Under the pieces are notes generated by a model that was not told the origin of the DNA, made no database searches, and worked only from the letters and a program-made list of their open reading frames with translations. A DNA stretch of 64,000 bases from Candolleomyces eurysporus (Eukaryota > Basidiomycota > Agaricomycetes > Agaricales > Psathyrellaceae): contig JANBPK010001190.1 of the NCBI GenBank assembly GCA_027579435.1, forward strand, positions 124,001-188,000, given 5' to 3'. Both the position numbers and the translations under genes were made by a program. Of the stretch, positions 11,098 to 20,775 are shown one piece after another; the first letter of the stretch is position 1, and each line of letters starts with the position of its first letter.

Positions 11098-14000
11098 CTA
11101 TCCATCATCTAAGTAAAAGTCTCCGTCTAAATTGTCATCAGGAACTATTGGCCGGATATCGTCCAACCCAGATTTCTCGACAGCAAACCAAAGATCTTGA
11201 GGGTCCCCGACAACAGTCGGGAATTTCTGCATTGATACAATTGAAATCACATCCTCAACCTTGACAATAACGAGGCTGTTGTCTCCAAGGTATGAGCAGG
11301 CTGCAATAGTGTGATGTGATGACTGAAGAAGACTTGCGTCTGGCTCGGAAAATGAAGAAACCATCGCATAGCCGGAAGATTCATGAGAGAAGTAAAACTG
11401 AACCTCTCCATATGCAATGCCACCAATGCGATTGCGACATTTGAACTGAAACATATTATTATCTATGAATAAATATCAAGGACAGAACACACCTTTATCA
11501 TCCTTGAAACCCTTCGATTCTGGGTAGTATCCTTATCTTCTTGGTACCGACTCTGAATGACCTGCCCGTTTGCAAGTTTGATGCGTCCCCATTTTCGTAC
11601 AACTGTAAGCCCCTTCTCGTTGTAAAGGAGCTGGGCTTGGGAATGCGAGGTAACTGCTTCAGCATGTTCGCTTCGAGGAGCTCGCAGCTCATAGCCATTC
11701 CCAACAGTCAAGCTGTACTTCTTGGGAGCATCTTCAGTGGGAACGAATTCCGGGTACATTACTTGCATGGCATTGAATTGAGAACGCCGCACTGCGGTCT
11801 GAGTCACATTTGCGAACGGTGTCGAATGCTGTCGAATATCTCGTGTGAGGAGCCCAATTGTCCCTTCCAATGTGAACTGAGTTGTGTAGGCCCCAGGCCC
11901 GACACGAGGGACTTCTTTGGGTGAATGGAGCAGTGTATGGAGCACAGGTCGGCAGAAATGGAGTCGGTCCATGCGGCGTTCATAATAGATGTTCTCGAAT
12001 TCCTCAACAAACTGCACGAGAATGGAATATGCTTCTTGTACTTGAGCCTGAGTGATGCGCCGCTGGGTCAAGATTCGAGCTCCTCAGACAAGTTTGCAGT
12101 AATTCTGCCAGTATATCTTGGGTAAGAGAGTCCGGAAATGTGCAGGGCCAAGACCAAAGAAATACAGGCAGTATTCGGTCGCCTTGAAGCCGCTGTTCAG
12201 TTTCTGGGCAGGATTTTGAGGAGTGCGATGGAATAAAGAAGGGAATGCGTTCTTTGCATCTGCAATAAGTTGTCCATGTTCTTCCCAATGTTTTCCGTTC
12301 AAAGTTGCCCAGTCCCATGTCAGCTTTGAGTCGGTTTCAGTATCGCATTTGATGGTTCCACGCCAGATCGATAGCATGAGCTCGGGAATGTTATTGAGCA
12401 AAAGGTGCATCAGGTCAACCGTGAAACACTTTGGAGGCGGTAGCAAATACTTCAGTGCCAAGATGAGAGAAGGCCGTGATATACCGGTTGCCAACCGTGT
12501 CCTTTCGTATGCTGTTTGATTGGGTGATGCAATAACAGTGTCCAAGTCTTCTCGATATTTGGCAACTGTAGGATTTGGAATGTTTCGAAGGTCGAAGTCA
12601 GCATGATCACATTCGCCGACAGAGGAGAAGTTGGGCCTCAGATGTGCTGCATAGTAGTGTCCGGCACCAGGTTTATGACGGCCTTTCATGGGACATCCAA
12701 GCCGACATCCATGTGCTCCATGGTGCCCAACACGCCCGTCCAGCTCGACAAGGCCGATAGCATCAGCTGTACCAAAAAGAAAGAAAATCCTTGAGGAGAT
12801 AATCGCCTGCTTTGCCGCATCCCAAGCCTGCAGTCCAGCACCACCATTCTCTCGTTGAAGCGCCGATAGATGATAGAATGACCGGAAGAGAAACGACTCC
12901 ACATTCTTTGGCTTTTCAGGGCTGGGAATAATGAAGGCAGGAAGGATATAACGTCGTTTGTACCGCGTTGATGGGTCGTAGTCATAGACGATCCAGATTC
13001 CAAACCAAGTATCTGATTTCTTGTCTTGATAGAGCTGCACTCCGTCAACAGAGATGCCAACAAAAGTGTCATCCTCGGTTGGCGTGAAGCCAAGATCTTG
13101 AGCAAGATTTTTGAGGTCTGAGCCACAGTAAATATCATCATAGATGGCCTCCTCGCCAGACGCTTCTGCGTCGATGAGTTCTTGCATTTTCTTTGATCTG
13201 TACTGCATTGCCAGAGAGCCTTCCTTCGACTTTCGGAGTGCCTGAATCTGAGGACCAAGAGGAATGGTACATGCTTGTTGCCGTGGTACCTTCTTTTTGC
13301 TGTTTGTCATACCTGGCAAGTATCGGGCCTGGCCGCACGTGTCGCATTCCATCTTGTCTGCAAAAGGTCCAGTGAAGGCGTGGCATCCGTTGATGCACAT
13401 GTCGTCGTAGACTGGAGCAATACCAGTAAGCTCCTCAACCAGTTGTCGAACACTGTGAAGTGAGAGTATCTCAGTGCCATGATATTTCTGCATGTGTTGC
13501 CGTAGGCCTTTGTAAACTGATTCGGGAGCCAAGGATGTCAGAAAGTAAAGATCCAGAGACTTCTTGTAGGCAGCCAGTTCCTCATCCAAGCGAGGACAAG
13601 AAGGATTTCTCAGCCGTTCCCGAGTAGCCTCATCTAAGTTATCATCGTCCAAAGTAGCAGACTGGATCAATTTTATGAATTCCTGGGTCCATTTGATATG
13701 CTCAATGCTTGAGGGAGTCGCCTGGAAAGTCTCGTCGCCAGCTGTCGGATCAAGTTCTCCAGGGCTGTGTGAAGTACCAATCGGCTGGCCCAAATCTCCA
13801 TCAGGATCGTCGGATGAGCTTGAGGATCGCAGGTGTTCCTGAATATGAAGCTGCCGGAGTGTTTCAGCTAGCTCATGGTCTCGACAATCCTCAAGAGAAT
13901 CAGGAGCCTCGGCCACTTGAGAGGCGGCAGCTAATGGCGCAGAGTTTGTCATTTCCTACAGCATCATAGTTGTGTTAAATGACCACCATAGATTATTAGA

Positions 14001-14741
14001 GCTCGACTTGGGACGCACCATTTGATTTCCTGCCTCCTGCATGTCTGTGTGTTGAATCCCTTGCATTTCGTTTAGTTCAGCAGACTGATTGCCATATGTT
14101 AGCTGACAAGATTCAGAGTAAACCCGCAAACACCAAAGATTTACATCATTTGTCTCTGGTTCTTCACGACCGGAATCATCAAGGGATTGGGGTGCCTCGA
14201 GCTCATTCAAAAGCGACGCAGTCACAGACTCCTCAGCAGACCAAGCACCAGCCATATCCGTATCACTTATGCTCTCGCCCTGTGAGTCCGGATCAATCTA
14301 GGGCAAACGAAAGACTCGATGTGAGTTGACAGAGGGACAGGACGATAACAGCCATACGTCTCCGAAACCGTTACATGGCCGTTTCGCAGACCGTCCCGGT
14401 AGGTCCAGCTCATTATCCGGCGCTTCTTCCATGTCCTGAGAACCGCTTGGCTCTTTTCGCTTCAGGGAGCGATCGCCTGCAAGCTCTTGTCCCTGCATAT
14501 CAGATTGAGGAGGCGATTGAAGGGGTTTGGGGATGGGAATTGGGTGGAGAGGATGTTGTTGGTGTTGGTGAATTCCAATTACCGAGGCATGTTGAGCCTG
14601 TCTCTTTTCTTGCTGGGCTCGATGGACACGGAGGGTTTTCTTCGTTCGCCATTTTCCGTGACAACGATCACAGGTGCACCAGACTTTTTCTTCCTCAGAG
14701 GTGCGCTTCCGACTGTTCTGAGAGCTTACTGCAGTACTCAT
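11098..14741 (-). pseudogene. Tnp2-domain transposase (Transposase_21/CACTA type), one in-frame stop
   Basis: The N-terminus at 14741 carries a C2H2-like finger (CTCDRCHGKWRTKKTLRVH). Introns near 14300-14367 and 13970-14035 join it to the large exon 13967-12084. That exon shows the Tnp2 core: CINGCHAFTG and MECDTCGQARY (zinc-ligand Cys pairs), VGISVDGVQLYQDKKSDTW, a GRVGHHGAHGCRLGCPMKGR segment and FTVDLMHLLLNNIPELML. The frame continues past a TGA at 12084-12086 in C-K-L-V-stop-G-A-R-I-L, then to 11463. A 47-bp intron leads to the last exon ending FYLDDG. The stop is one C-to-T change from CGA (Arg). Apart from it the gene looks whole, so either it died recently or the stop is a sequence error. 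It would cut and join the element's inverted termini. Confidence 0.85.
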
Positions 14742-14922
14742 AGCAAAGAGTCTGTTATATTAGAGGTTTCGAGGAGCAAGGGTAGCTGGGAGAAGACAGA
14801 GAGACAGCGCAACGCGTTTGGAACCTTCGACTCCAATGCTAGTCACATGATTGACGCGATCCTCCATGCTTCGGCTGCTCAACCAACGCCAACCACCCTC
14901 AACTTTGCAATTATCTACCATC

Positions 14923-15058
14923 TGCAGATCACAGCAGAATTTTGAAGTTCTTCTCAAGGACAGAAAATACCTGACTGTAAGTCACTGCTCCACCGTGCAG
15001 AAATATGCATTTTTCACGACATTTAGCATACAGTTGCAGAATTTTGCAAACCCCGTTC
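14923..15058 (-). repeat. Right subterminal TGCAGA repeats
   Basis: CATCTGCAGATCACAGCAGAA, GTGCAGAAATATGCA and TTGCAGAATTTTGCAAA occur within 140 bp of the right end. They match the left subterminal cluster in inverted orientation and support the element limits. Confidence 0.6.
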
Positions 15059-15072
15059 TCGCTGGGGCTCAA
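15037..15072 (-). repeat. Right terminal inverted repeat and CTCAA duplication
   Basis: Ends CCGTTCTCGCTGGGG at 15067, the complement of the left terminus, followed at once by CTCAA (15068-15072). Confidence 0.8.
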
Positions 15073-15129
15073 CCAGCAACAATATTAATGCTTTGTAAAT
15101 CAACTTCACTAACACATGGTGGATTTCAA

Positions 15130-15960
15130 GACAAACAGATAACTTTGTGAACAGAGGAACATGGCCTTGAGCAACTTTAATGCAAGAATGATTTAATAAA
15201 TGCTAGCAACACAAATCTGATTGACTTTGGAAACTTAAACACTTTCTTTTGATAAACAGATGGCTCTCACAGATTTCTGGAAACACGATCTCAGTGCAAA
15301 ATACAAATGCTAGCTACCTGCTAATGCTATAATTGATACAACAGAGACATATATATATGTAACTATTGTTTGGCAAACAGACAAAGAAACAAACAGATGA
15401 CAGAGACAGATAGAGATAAAAAAACTCAATCACATGGGGTATCAAAGGCCAAGAGTTGCATCTCAATCTTTAGAACAGATCCAGGCCTTTTGCAAACCTG
15501 TTCTGGACATAGCTGTTGTTGAGTCTGCATGGATATTCACTGAGGATTGCTTCCAGAGAGCGTGCCCTTCTGTTCACAACCCTAATCCAATGAATTGATC
15601 CAAGTTTTGGGTGCTTGGCTCCACTGAGCCATACTACTTCATTGCTCTGCTGACTCTTTCTATCTCTTGGCTATAGACAGGCTGACTGAGCTTCAGAGTA
15701 ATGACCACATAAGCTTTAGTTGTGCTTTCCAGTTTTCTGTACAGGTTCACAAACTTTGGATTAGCTGTCTGAAACTGGTCACTGCTTTCATTCCTTCCAA
15801 TTCAGGTCACATCAATGTGTATTGAGTTGGCGATGATGAGATCAGTGCTGCCAAGCTCAAAACACACACACAACCTATGTTCAGGCAGTGTGAAGTCAAG
15901 CAGCATGAGAGTTCAGGCTGCACAAAGTCAAGTGCAAGTAAGTGGGGGTTGTAGAGTGAA
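15130..15960 (-). repeat. LTR-like repeat, inverted copy
   Basis: In reverse complement this matches 5580-5975: the CAGCCTGTCTATAGCCAAGA word lies at about 15660-15680, the 'ccaagttttgggtgcttggc' word at about 15600, and the 'aaacagacaaagaaacaaac' word near 15376. There is also a short inverted match between 15285-15355 and 16230-16310 (GCTAGCATTTGTATTTTG words). No coding motifs are seen. I read it as an LTR or solo LTR of the local Gypsy family in the opposite orientation. Confidence 0.6.
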
Positions 15961-16073
15961 TTAAAAATACAAGGTATCCAATTTTTATCCTAATTAACTC
16001 CACAAAAGACTAGAGTACCCTGGTGTACACCCAGTTAAGATTTCTAATCTCAAGTAGTCACTTTTTATGACAC

Positions 16074-16105
16074 TTAAGTTCCTAAGTTCCTAAGTTCCTA
16101 AGTTC
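16074..16105 (+). repeat. Short tandem repeat, CCTAAGTT unit
   Basis: An 8-bp unit (taagttcc) is repeated about four times, followed at about 16231-16249 by a TA dinucleotide run. Simple-sequence expansion in non-coding DNA between 15960 and 16400, where no gene is seen. Confidence 0.8.
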
Positions 16106-16401
16106 TAGATTTCAAGATAGTTCATGCTGTGTGAAATATAAGCAGAAAAGCTAGATAGATTTGCTGATAAATGCAAGTAAAAATAAAACAACAATAATAC
16201 AATGGTGCCACTCAAGCAGTAGTTTAGCGTGTATATATATATATATATGTCTCTGTTTTATCTGTTACAGCATTAGAGGGTAGCTAGCATTTGTATTTTG
16301 CGTCAGGACCGTTGATGCACAGGTCACATTCTAAGGCTCAAAACACAACAAAATGAAGAACCTAACTCTAACACCAACACACACACAAAACAAACAGAGT
16401 A

Positions 16402-17036
16402 CTTGTCACTGACCCCCCAGTAGGGTACTGACTCTATACTACTTTAGTATAGAGTCAGCGCAGAGTTTGGACACAAATAGTACTGAGTCAGTATTGAAGC
16501 AAATTTTCAAAAATAAAGAGAAGTGCATTTTAGAGTGAAAAAACAAGATTTGATCAAAATCAAGTACTGACTCTGTACAGGCTCTATACTATCTCAAGTA
16601 GTCAGTACCAACTCTGTACAGAGTTTGATGTGAAAATCAGTACTGAGTCAGTATTGAGTCAGTATCATCTTTGAATGAATAATATATATGATGCAGATTA
16701 AGATGCTTATTGCATATACAAAATTGAACAGAATGGTCTAGATAATCCTAAGCCCAGAAATAGAGATATTAACAACTCAAGTCAACTACTTTTATAATCC
16801 ATCAAGATGATAACAAGGGTCAATAACAAAAGCACAACTACTTTTTTATATGATACTACAAAGTTATTGTGCATTCTATCAAGGAATATAATCTTGTACA
16901 CACAATTGTGTTTTTTTTTTGGGTTAAAATGTAAATTGTATAGAAAAATGTAGAGTCAGTACAGAGTCAATACAGAGTCAGTATGGAAATACTGACTCAG
17001 TACTGACTCAGTACCTACTCTGGGGGGAGTGATAAG
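16402..17036. mobile_element. MITE with TA target duplication (Tc1/mariner type)
   Basis: The left terminus CTTGTCACTGACCCCCCAG and the right terminus, in reverse complement CTTATCACTCCCCCCAGAG, form an imperfect inverted repeat that continues through a TAGG-TACTGA word. Both are flanked by TA (16400-16401 and 17037-17038), the target duplication of Tc1/mariner elements. The 635-bp interior has no gene. It is instead filled with copies of GAGTCAGTA and TACTGACTC words in both orientations, so the single strand could fold extensively. The right end abuts the C-terminal region of a dead Tc1 transposase, into which it probably inserted. Confidence 0.7.
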
Positions 17037-17872
17037 TACTGTCTTGGCTGGTTCTTCATAAGTTTCAAGTCGTCTTGTGAGGTAATTCCATAGGTGTTCA
17101 ATGGGATTGATGTCAGGAGATTGTGCAGGCCACTTGAGAACTTCAACATTATTGTCAGAGAACCATATTTTGGCTTTGCGGCTGGTGTGTTTAGGGTCAT
17201 TGTCTTGCTGGAAAATGACGTCTTCTATGTCATATCCAAAATATTTGAGTGTCTTGATGAATTCATCACCCAGAATCTCTGTGTAGAGTTCATCATCCAT
17301 CTTCCCATCAATCTTGGTTGCATACCCAACCCCATCCCATGTCATACATTCCTACATCATCAAATTTCCACCTCCAAACTTCACAGTTTCTTCTACCAGC
17401 CTATCACTCAAATCTTCTCCATCCTCTTTCCACACATATTTCTTTCCATCTGACTCCAAATGGTTGATTTTAGTCTTGTCTGACCAGATTACCTTCTTCC
17501 CATCCTCTATTGTCCATTCTGCATGCCTTTCTGCAAATTCTAGCCTAGCCCTCTTGTGGCATGCCTTCAACTTGGGCTGTTTTTTCTTCACTACAGCTGT
17601 CATACCACTTTCCTTCAGCCTCCGATGCAATGTTTGTGTAGAGAATTTTTTTTGCACTTTGATTCCAAAACATTACTGCTGCCTGCATTGCATTGTCGAC
17701 CTTCCTTGTGCAAATAACATGCTTGGCATCGTTGATGCTGGTATCAGTAAGGAGATGAGGGCAGCCATCAGAGGGCTTGGAAAGGTTGGGACAGTGTTCA
17801 GAGCAAAGACAACTGATTGTAGCAATGCCATAACCAGTCTGACAATGAATAGAAGCTGCTGACTCTCCAGAA
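17037..17872 (-). pseudogene. Tc1/mariner transposase remnant
   Basis: Reading downward from about 17872, the N-terminal helix-turn-helix region (LLDSGESAASIH, then GYGIATISCLC) is in one frame. It shifts by one base at an eight-A run near 17646, and the frame continues with TLHRRLKESG, the first catalytic Asp segment (KKVIWSDKTKINHLE) and VKFGGGNLMM. There a TAG at 17352-17354 replaces the expected Trp of the W-G-C motif. The same frame then gives the second Asp (VIFQQDNDPKHTS) and the last acid (WPAQSPDINPIEHLWN). The C-terminus is lost at 17037, where the MITE begins. A frameshift, a stop and a missing end make it inactive. Confidence 0.9.
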
Positions 17873-18360
17873 TCTAGCAGATAAAGGATACGAGAGATGG
17901 AGGTAGAAGATAGTTTGTGCGTGCTGAATAGAGAGTGCAGATGGCAATTATGGGGGACTTAGAGTGGCTTTAATTTAGCCTATATACCTCTAGTATCATA
18001 GTCACATGATTTTATTTGGCTATATTTGCATTTATTCAACAAAATCACATGATTTTGTAGAATAAAGAGGCAAAAAATGATTAGTTACAAAACCTTTCCA
18101 ATGACTTGTACTTTTGTGTGACAAGAAAACAGTACCAAAAATGGTCAGATCAACACGTGACTTGGCATGCGTGTGAGTGGCATGTAGTAGTGTCTCCCAT
18201 TCGAAAGCCTCATCCACCGCCTTCATTTGAATATGTGAGCATCTTTGCTGATTCGGCATTCAATGGCTCAAAAAACATGCTGCCAAGTTCAGTGTTAGAA
18301 CAGATGGTGGATATGTTATCATCGCCATGGTCAGGCCTTGTGGAAACACCGATTCCAATT

Positions 18361-20535
18361 TCAACTGCTATCTGAATAGTATCTATGCCTTGGTTTAACT
18401 GTCAATAAATGCGGTTAGAAGATGTGAAATACGCACCAAGGGTTGTGCCATCACAGCCTTGCTTAGGATGCAGCCTGAGTATACAACAGATTCTGTTGCA
18501 TTTGTGCTGAGACAGAAACTGCTCAATGCCCTTGACCCCAGCATCACCTAGCCCGTAACTCTTATTAGAGCTAGGTGCATGTTAGATTTTGAATAACTGG
18601 GGAAAGGAGGGAACATGTACGAGTGGATCATAAGATCAAACAAATTGAACACCTTTGGACCTTGTCCCCCATCAGGTCGTATGGAGGTGGTGATGATACC
18701 CTGAATGTTGACTAGCACCAGATCAAGATTAGAGTCATAGGCACTAAAATGTGCCAAAGCATCACAGGTCATTCTAAGAAGGGATGCATGATTCCCAGCC
18801 TGAACCGTTCCAGAGAGCTTCTCGACCTTTGTGGTCGAGAGTTGGGGGTCTACAATCCATGCAAGCCCCTTTTCATGACCCTCATAAACAGTTAGAAGAA
18901 ATGACAGGGTTACGGCTAGGTCTAGTGGAATAATATATCAGTATTGAAGCACGTATTAGTTGAATGGGATTTCACGCATACCAAAAATTGAGACAGGTGA
19001 CTTTTGACTCTCCAAGTTCACCCTCTTCAGAAATGCTTCAACGATAAGAGCGGTTGTCTTCTGTCGATGAAGCTTCTGCTTCAAATACTTGAGATTGATG
19101 TTGTTTGGAACCTGGCTTGGTAAAGGAGCAGATGGCTCATCTGCTGTTGACGTCACATTGAAATAATTCTTGGCGACAAAGGACTTTCCGTCGATCTCAC
19201 ACTTTTGAGAGATAGAGTTGTTAATAGCACTCTGGAAAAGGGGGCGTTGAGATATGTACCGCATAGGCATGTTTTGTCAAGCCTAAGGCTAGAACCTCAG
19301 AATGAACAACTACCTCAATCAACGTTGAGGATAGGGTCCACACAACTGAGCCATTCTTAATCTCACAGTTGATGCGCTTGACCAAAAATGGGGTTCCTTG
19401 GACTTGGAATGTAGTCAAGTATTTCCATCGCTGTGAAAGCCTTGAGATTCCACCTTGAGCACCAATAGAGCTAGCAGAAATGCTGGAAGATTTGCCACCA
19501 TCAATCTTTTGCTTTCTCTTTGCTATAGCCTTGGGAAGGAGAGTAGTCAACAACAGCATAGATTTCCAAGACCATTGCGCTCCGCTTTTGCCTTGCAACG
19601 GTGCTCCCAGTGGAAATAGTGTTCCACATGGCACAAAGGCTCTGCTCATCGAACTCCTCAGGAATTTTGGTCTTAGATGCCCAGAAGTAGAGAAAAAACT
19701 GCAAGAAGTTGGTGATGCAATAGTTATAGCTAGCTGTATAAGCTTCGTCAATGTCGCACATAATATCTGCCTTGATAGATGCCCATATGGTATCAAGTAA
19801 GTATGAACACATGGAAGCGTCAAAGGAGGGTTGCTGCCGCTCTCTGCGGCGATTAGATACCTTCATAAGCTATCCTGAATGAGCATTGAGTCACAGAAAG
19901 ATTCATGGTGACATACCTTTACTTCAATTCTCCCTGCATCAGAGACAGCTAGTGTCTCTAGTCCCTTAAGCTTTGACTTCCCAATGGGACGTTTGAGCTC
20001 ATGTGACAGGAGAACATTCCAATTTTGACTGGCCACCAAGGAAGCGATAACATTCTGCGATCTTGCAACCATCTACCAGGAATCTCAGCATAATTACTAT
20101 AGCGTATAGGACTTAACATATCTCTGGAGTAAAGCGGGTGTCAATGAATGCGCCTTGAATACCCCCAGCTGCCAGACCAGATGGGGCTAAATTTGCGGGA
20201 ACTTGATCCTGTATTCCCATCAACACGTTCTGTGGCTCAGCAGTAGGGACGGCAGCAGGTATTACTGGGAAGATAGGCCTGCGTGGATCAGGAAGTTGGG
20301 TCATTCCCTGTTGGATTGCAGCAGAAGTATGACTGTACTGCTCACAGTCATAACACTGTTCTTTCCGGAAAAACTTGAAAGCGCTTCTGCAGGATGGGCA
20401 CTGAGGATATTTGCTTTTTGGAAGCCGTTCTTGCTGTTCCTCTGCCTAAGCTTTACAGGAGCCGCATTGATCACCCTCTTTCAAAAGTCGGAATCGGTTT
20501 GAACACCCGCCACACTGGGGGTCTGATGGAGCCAT
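18361..20535 (-). pseudogene. Fungal alpha-type protein kinase, one early in-frame stop
   Basis: A multi-exon gene. The N-terminus (from 20535) has zinc-ribbon-like Cys pairs (CGGCSNRF, CGSCKA, then CPSCRSAF and CYDCEQYS). The C-terminal half is an alpha-kinase domain: GKSFVAKNYF, EAFLKRVNLE, WIVDPQLSTTKVEKLSG, LVLVNIQG, NLFDLMIHS, and, after an in-frame intron near 18560, YGLGDAGVKGIEQFL and HKCNRICCIL (the His/Cys zinc site). The family's D-[IL]-Q-G motif reads N-I-Q-G here. A TAG at 20446-20448 lies between the two Cys pairs (one C-to-T change from CAG). The junction near 20095 does not keep phase by eye. It would be an atypical Ser/Thr kinase if expressed, but may be a pseudokinase or a dying gene. 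Neighbour upstream on the same strand is the integrase-core gene. Confidence 0.75.
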
Positions 20536-20775
20536 ATTGAGTTGCGATCAGCAAGCTTGAACATAAGAGAGGAAGAGAAAATTATGAAAAGAATTTCCAG
20601 CTCGCTTGAGCTTTTATACTGGAAGTGCTTGGTCAAAGCGCCTGGTCAAAGCCAACAGAGGTTTATGTTGCCCAGGAGACATGCGGAGGTATAGATATGG
20701 TCCAAGCACGCAAATTATTATTATGAGTAGTTGTTAAAATCTATCATCAAAGCGCACAGCACGCTGTCACCAAGG

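Larger units (their letters stand above)
7290..15067 (-). mobile_element. Complete Tnp2-type (CACTA/Plavaka-like) DNA transposon
   Basis: Both ends are visible. The left end reads CCCCAGCAAGAACGG; the right end, in reverse complement, reads CCCCAGCGAGAACGG. TGCAAA words lie just inside both. Immediate flanks carry the 5-bp direct repeat CTCAA. Inside are three minus-strand genes: a Tnp2-domain transposase (11098-14741), a short charged protein (10087-11031) and a coiled-coil protein (7730-10004). This resembles the transposase plus DNA-binding helper layout of En/Spm. The termini are not CACTA and the duplication is 5 bp, not the usual 2-3 bp of classical CACTA elements, so a basidiomycete-specific lineage is likely. 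The element sits in older LTR-type DNA. A stop in the transposase suggests this copy needs a helper. Confidence 0.85.

Noticed and set aside
12223..13969. Several plus-strand frames
   Set aside because: They are shadows of the minus-strand transposase exon.
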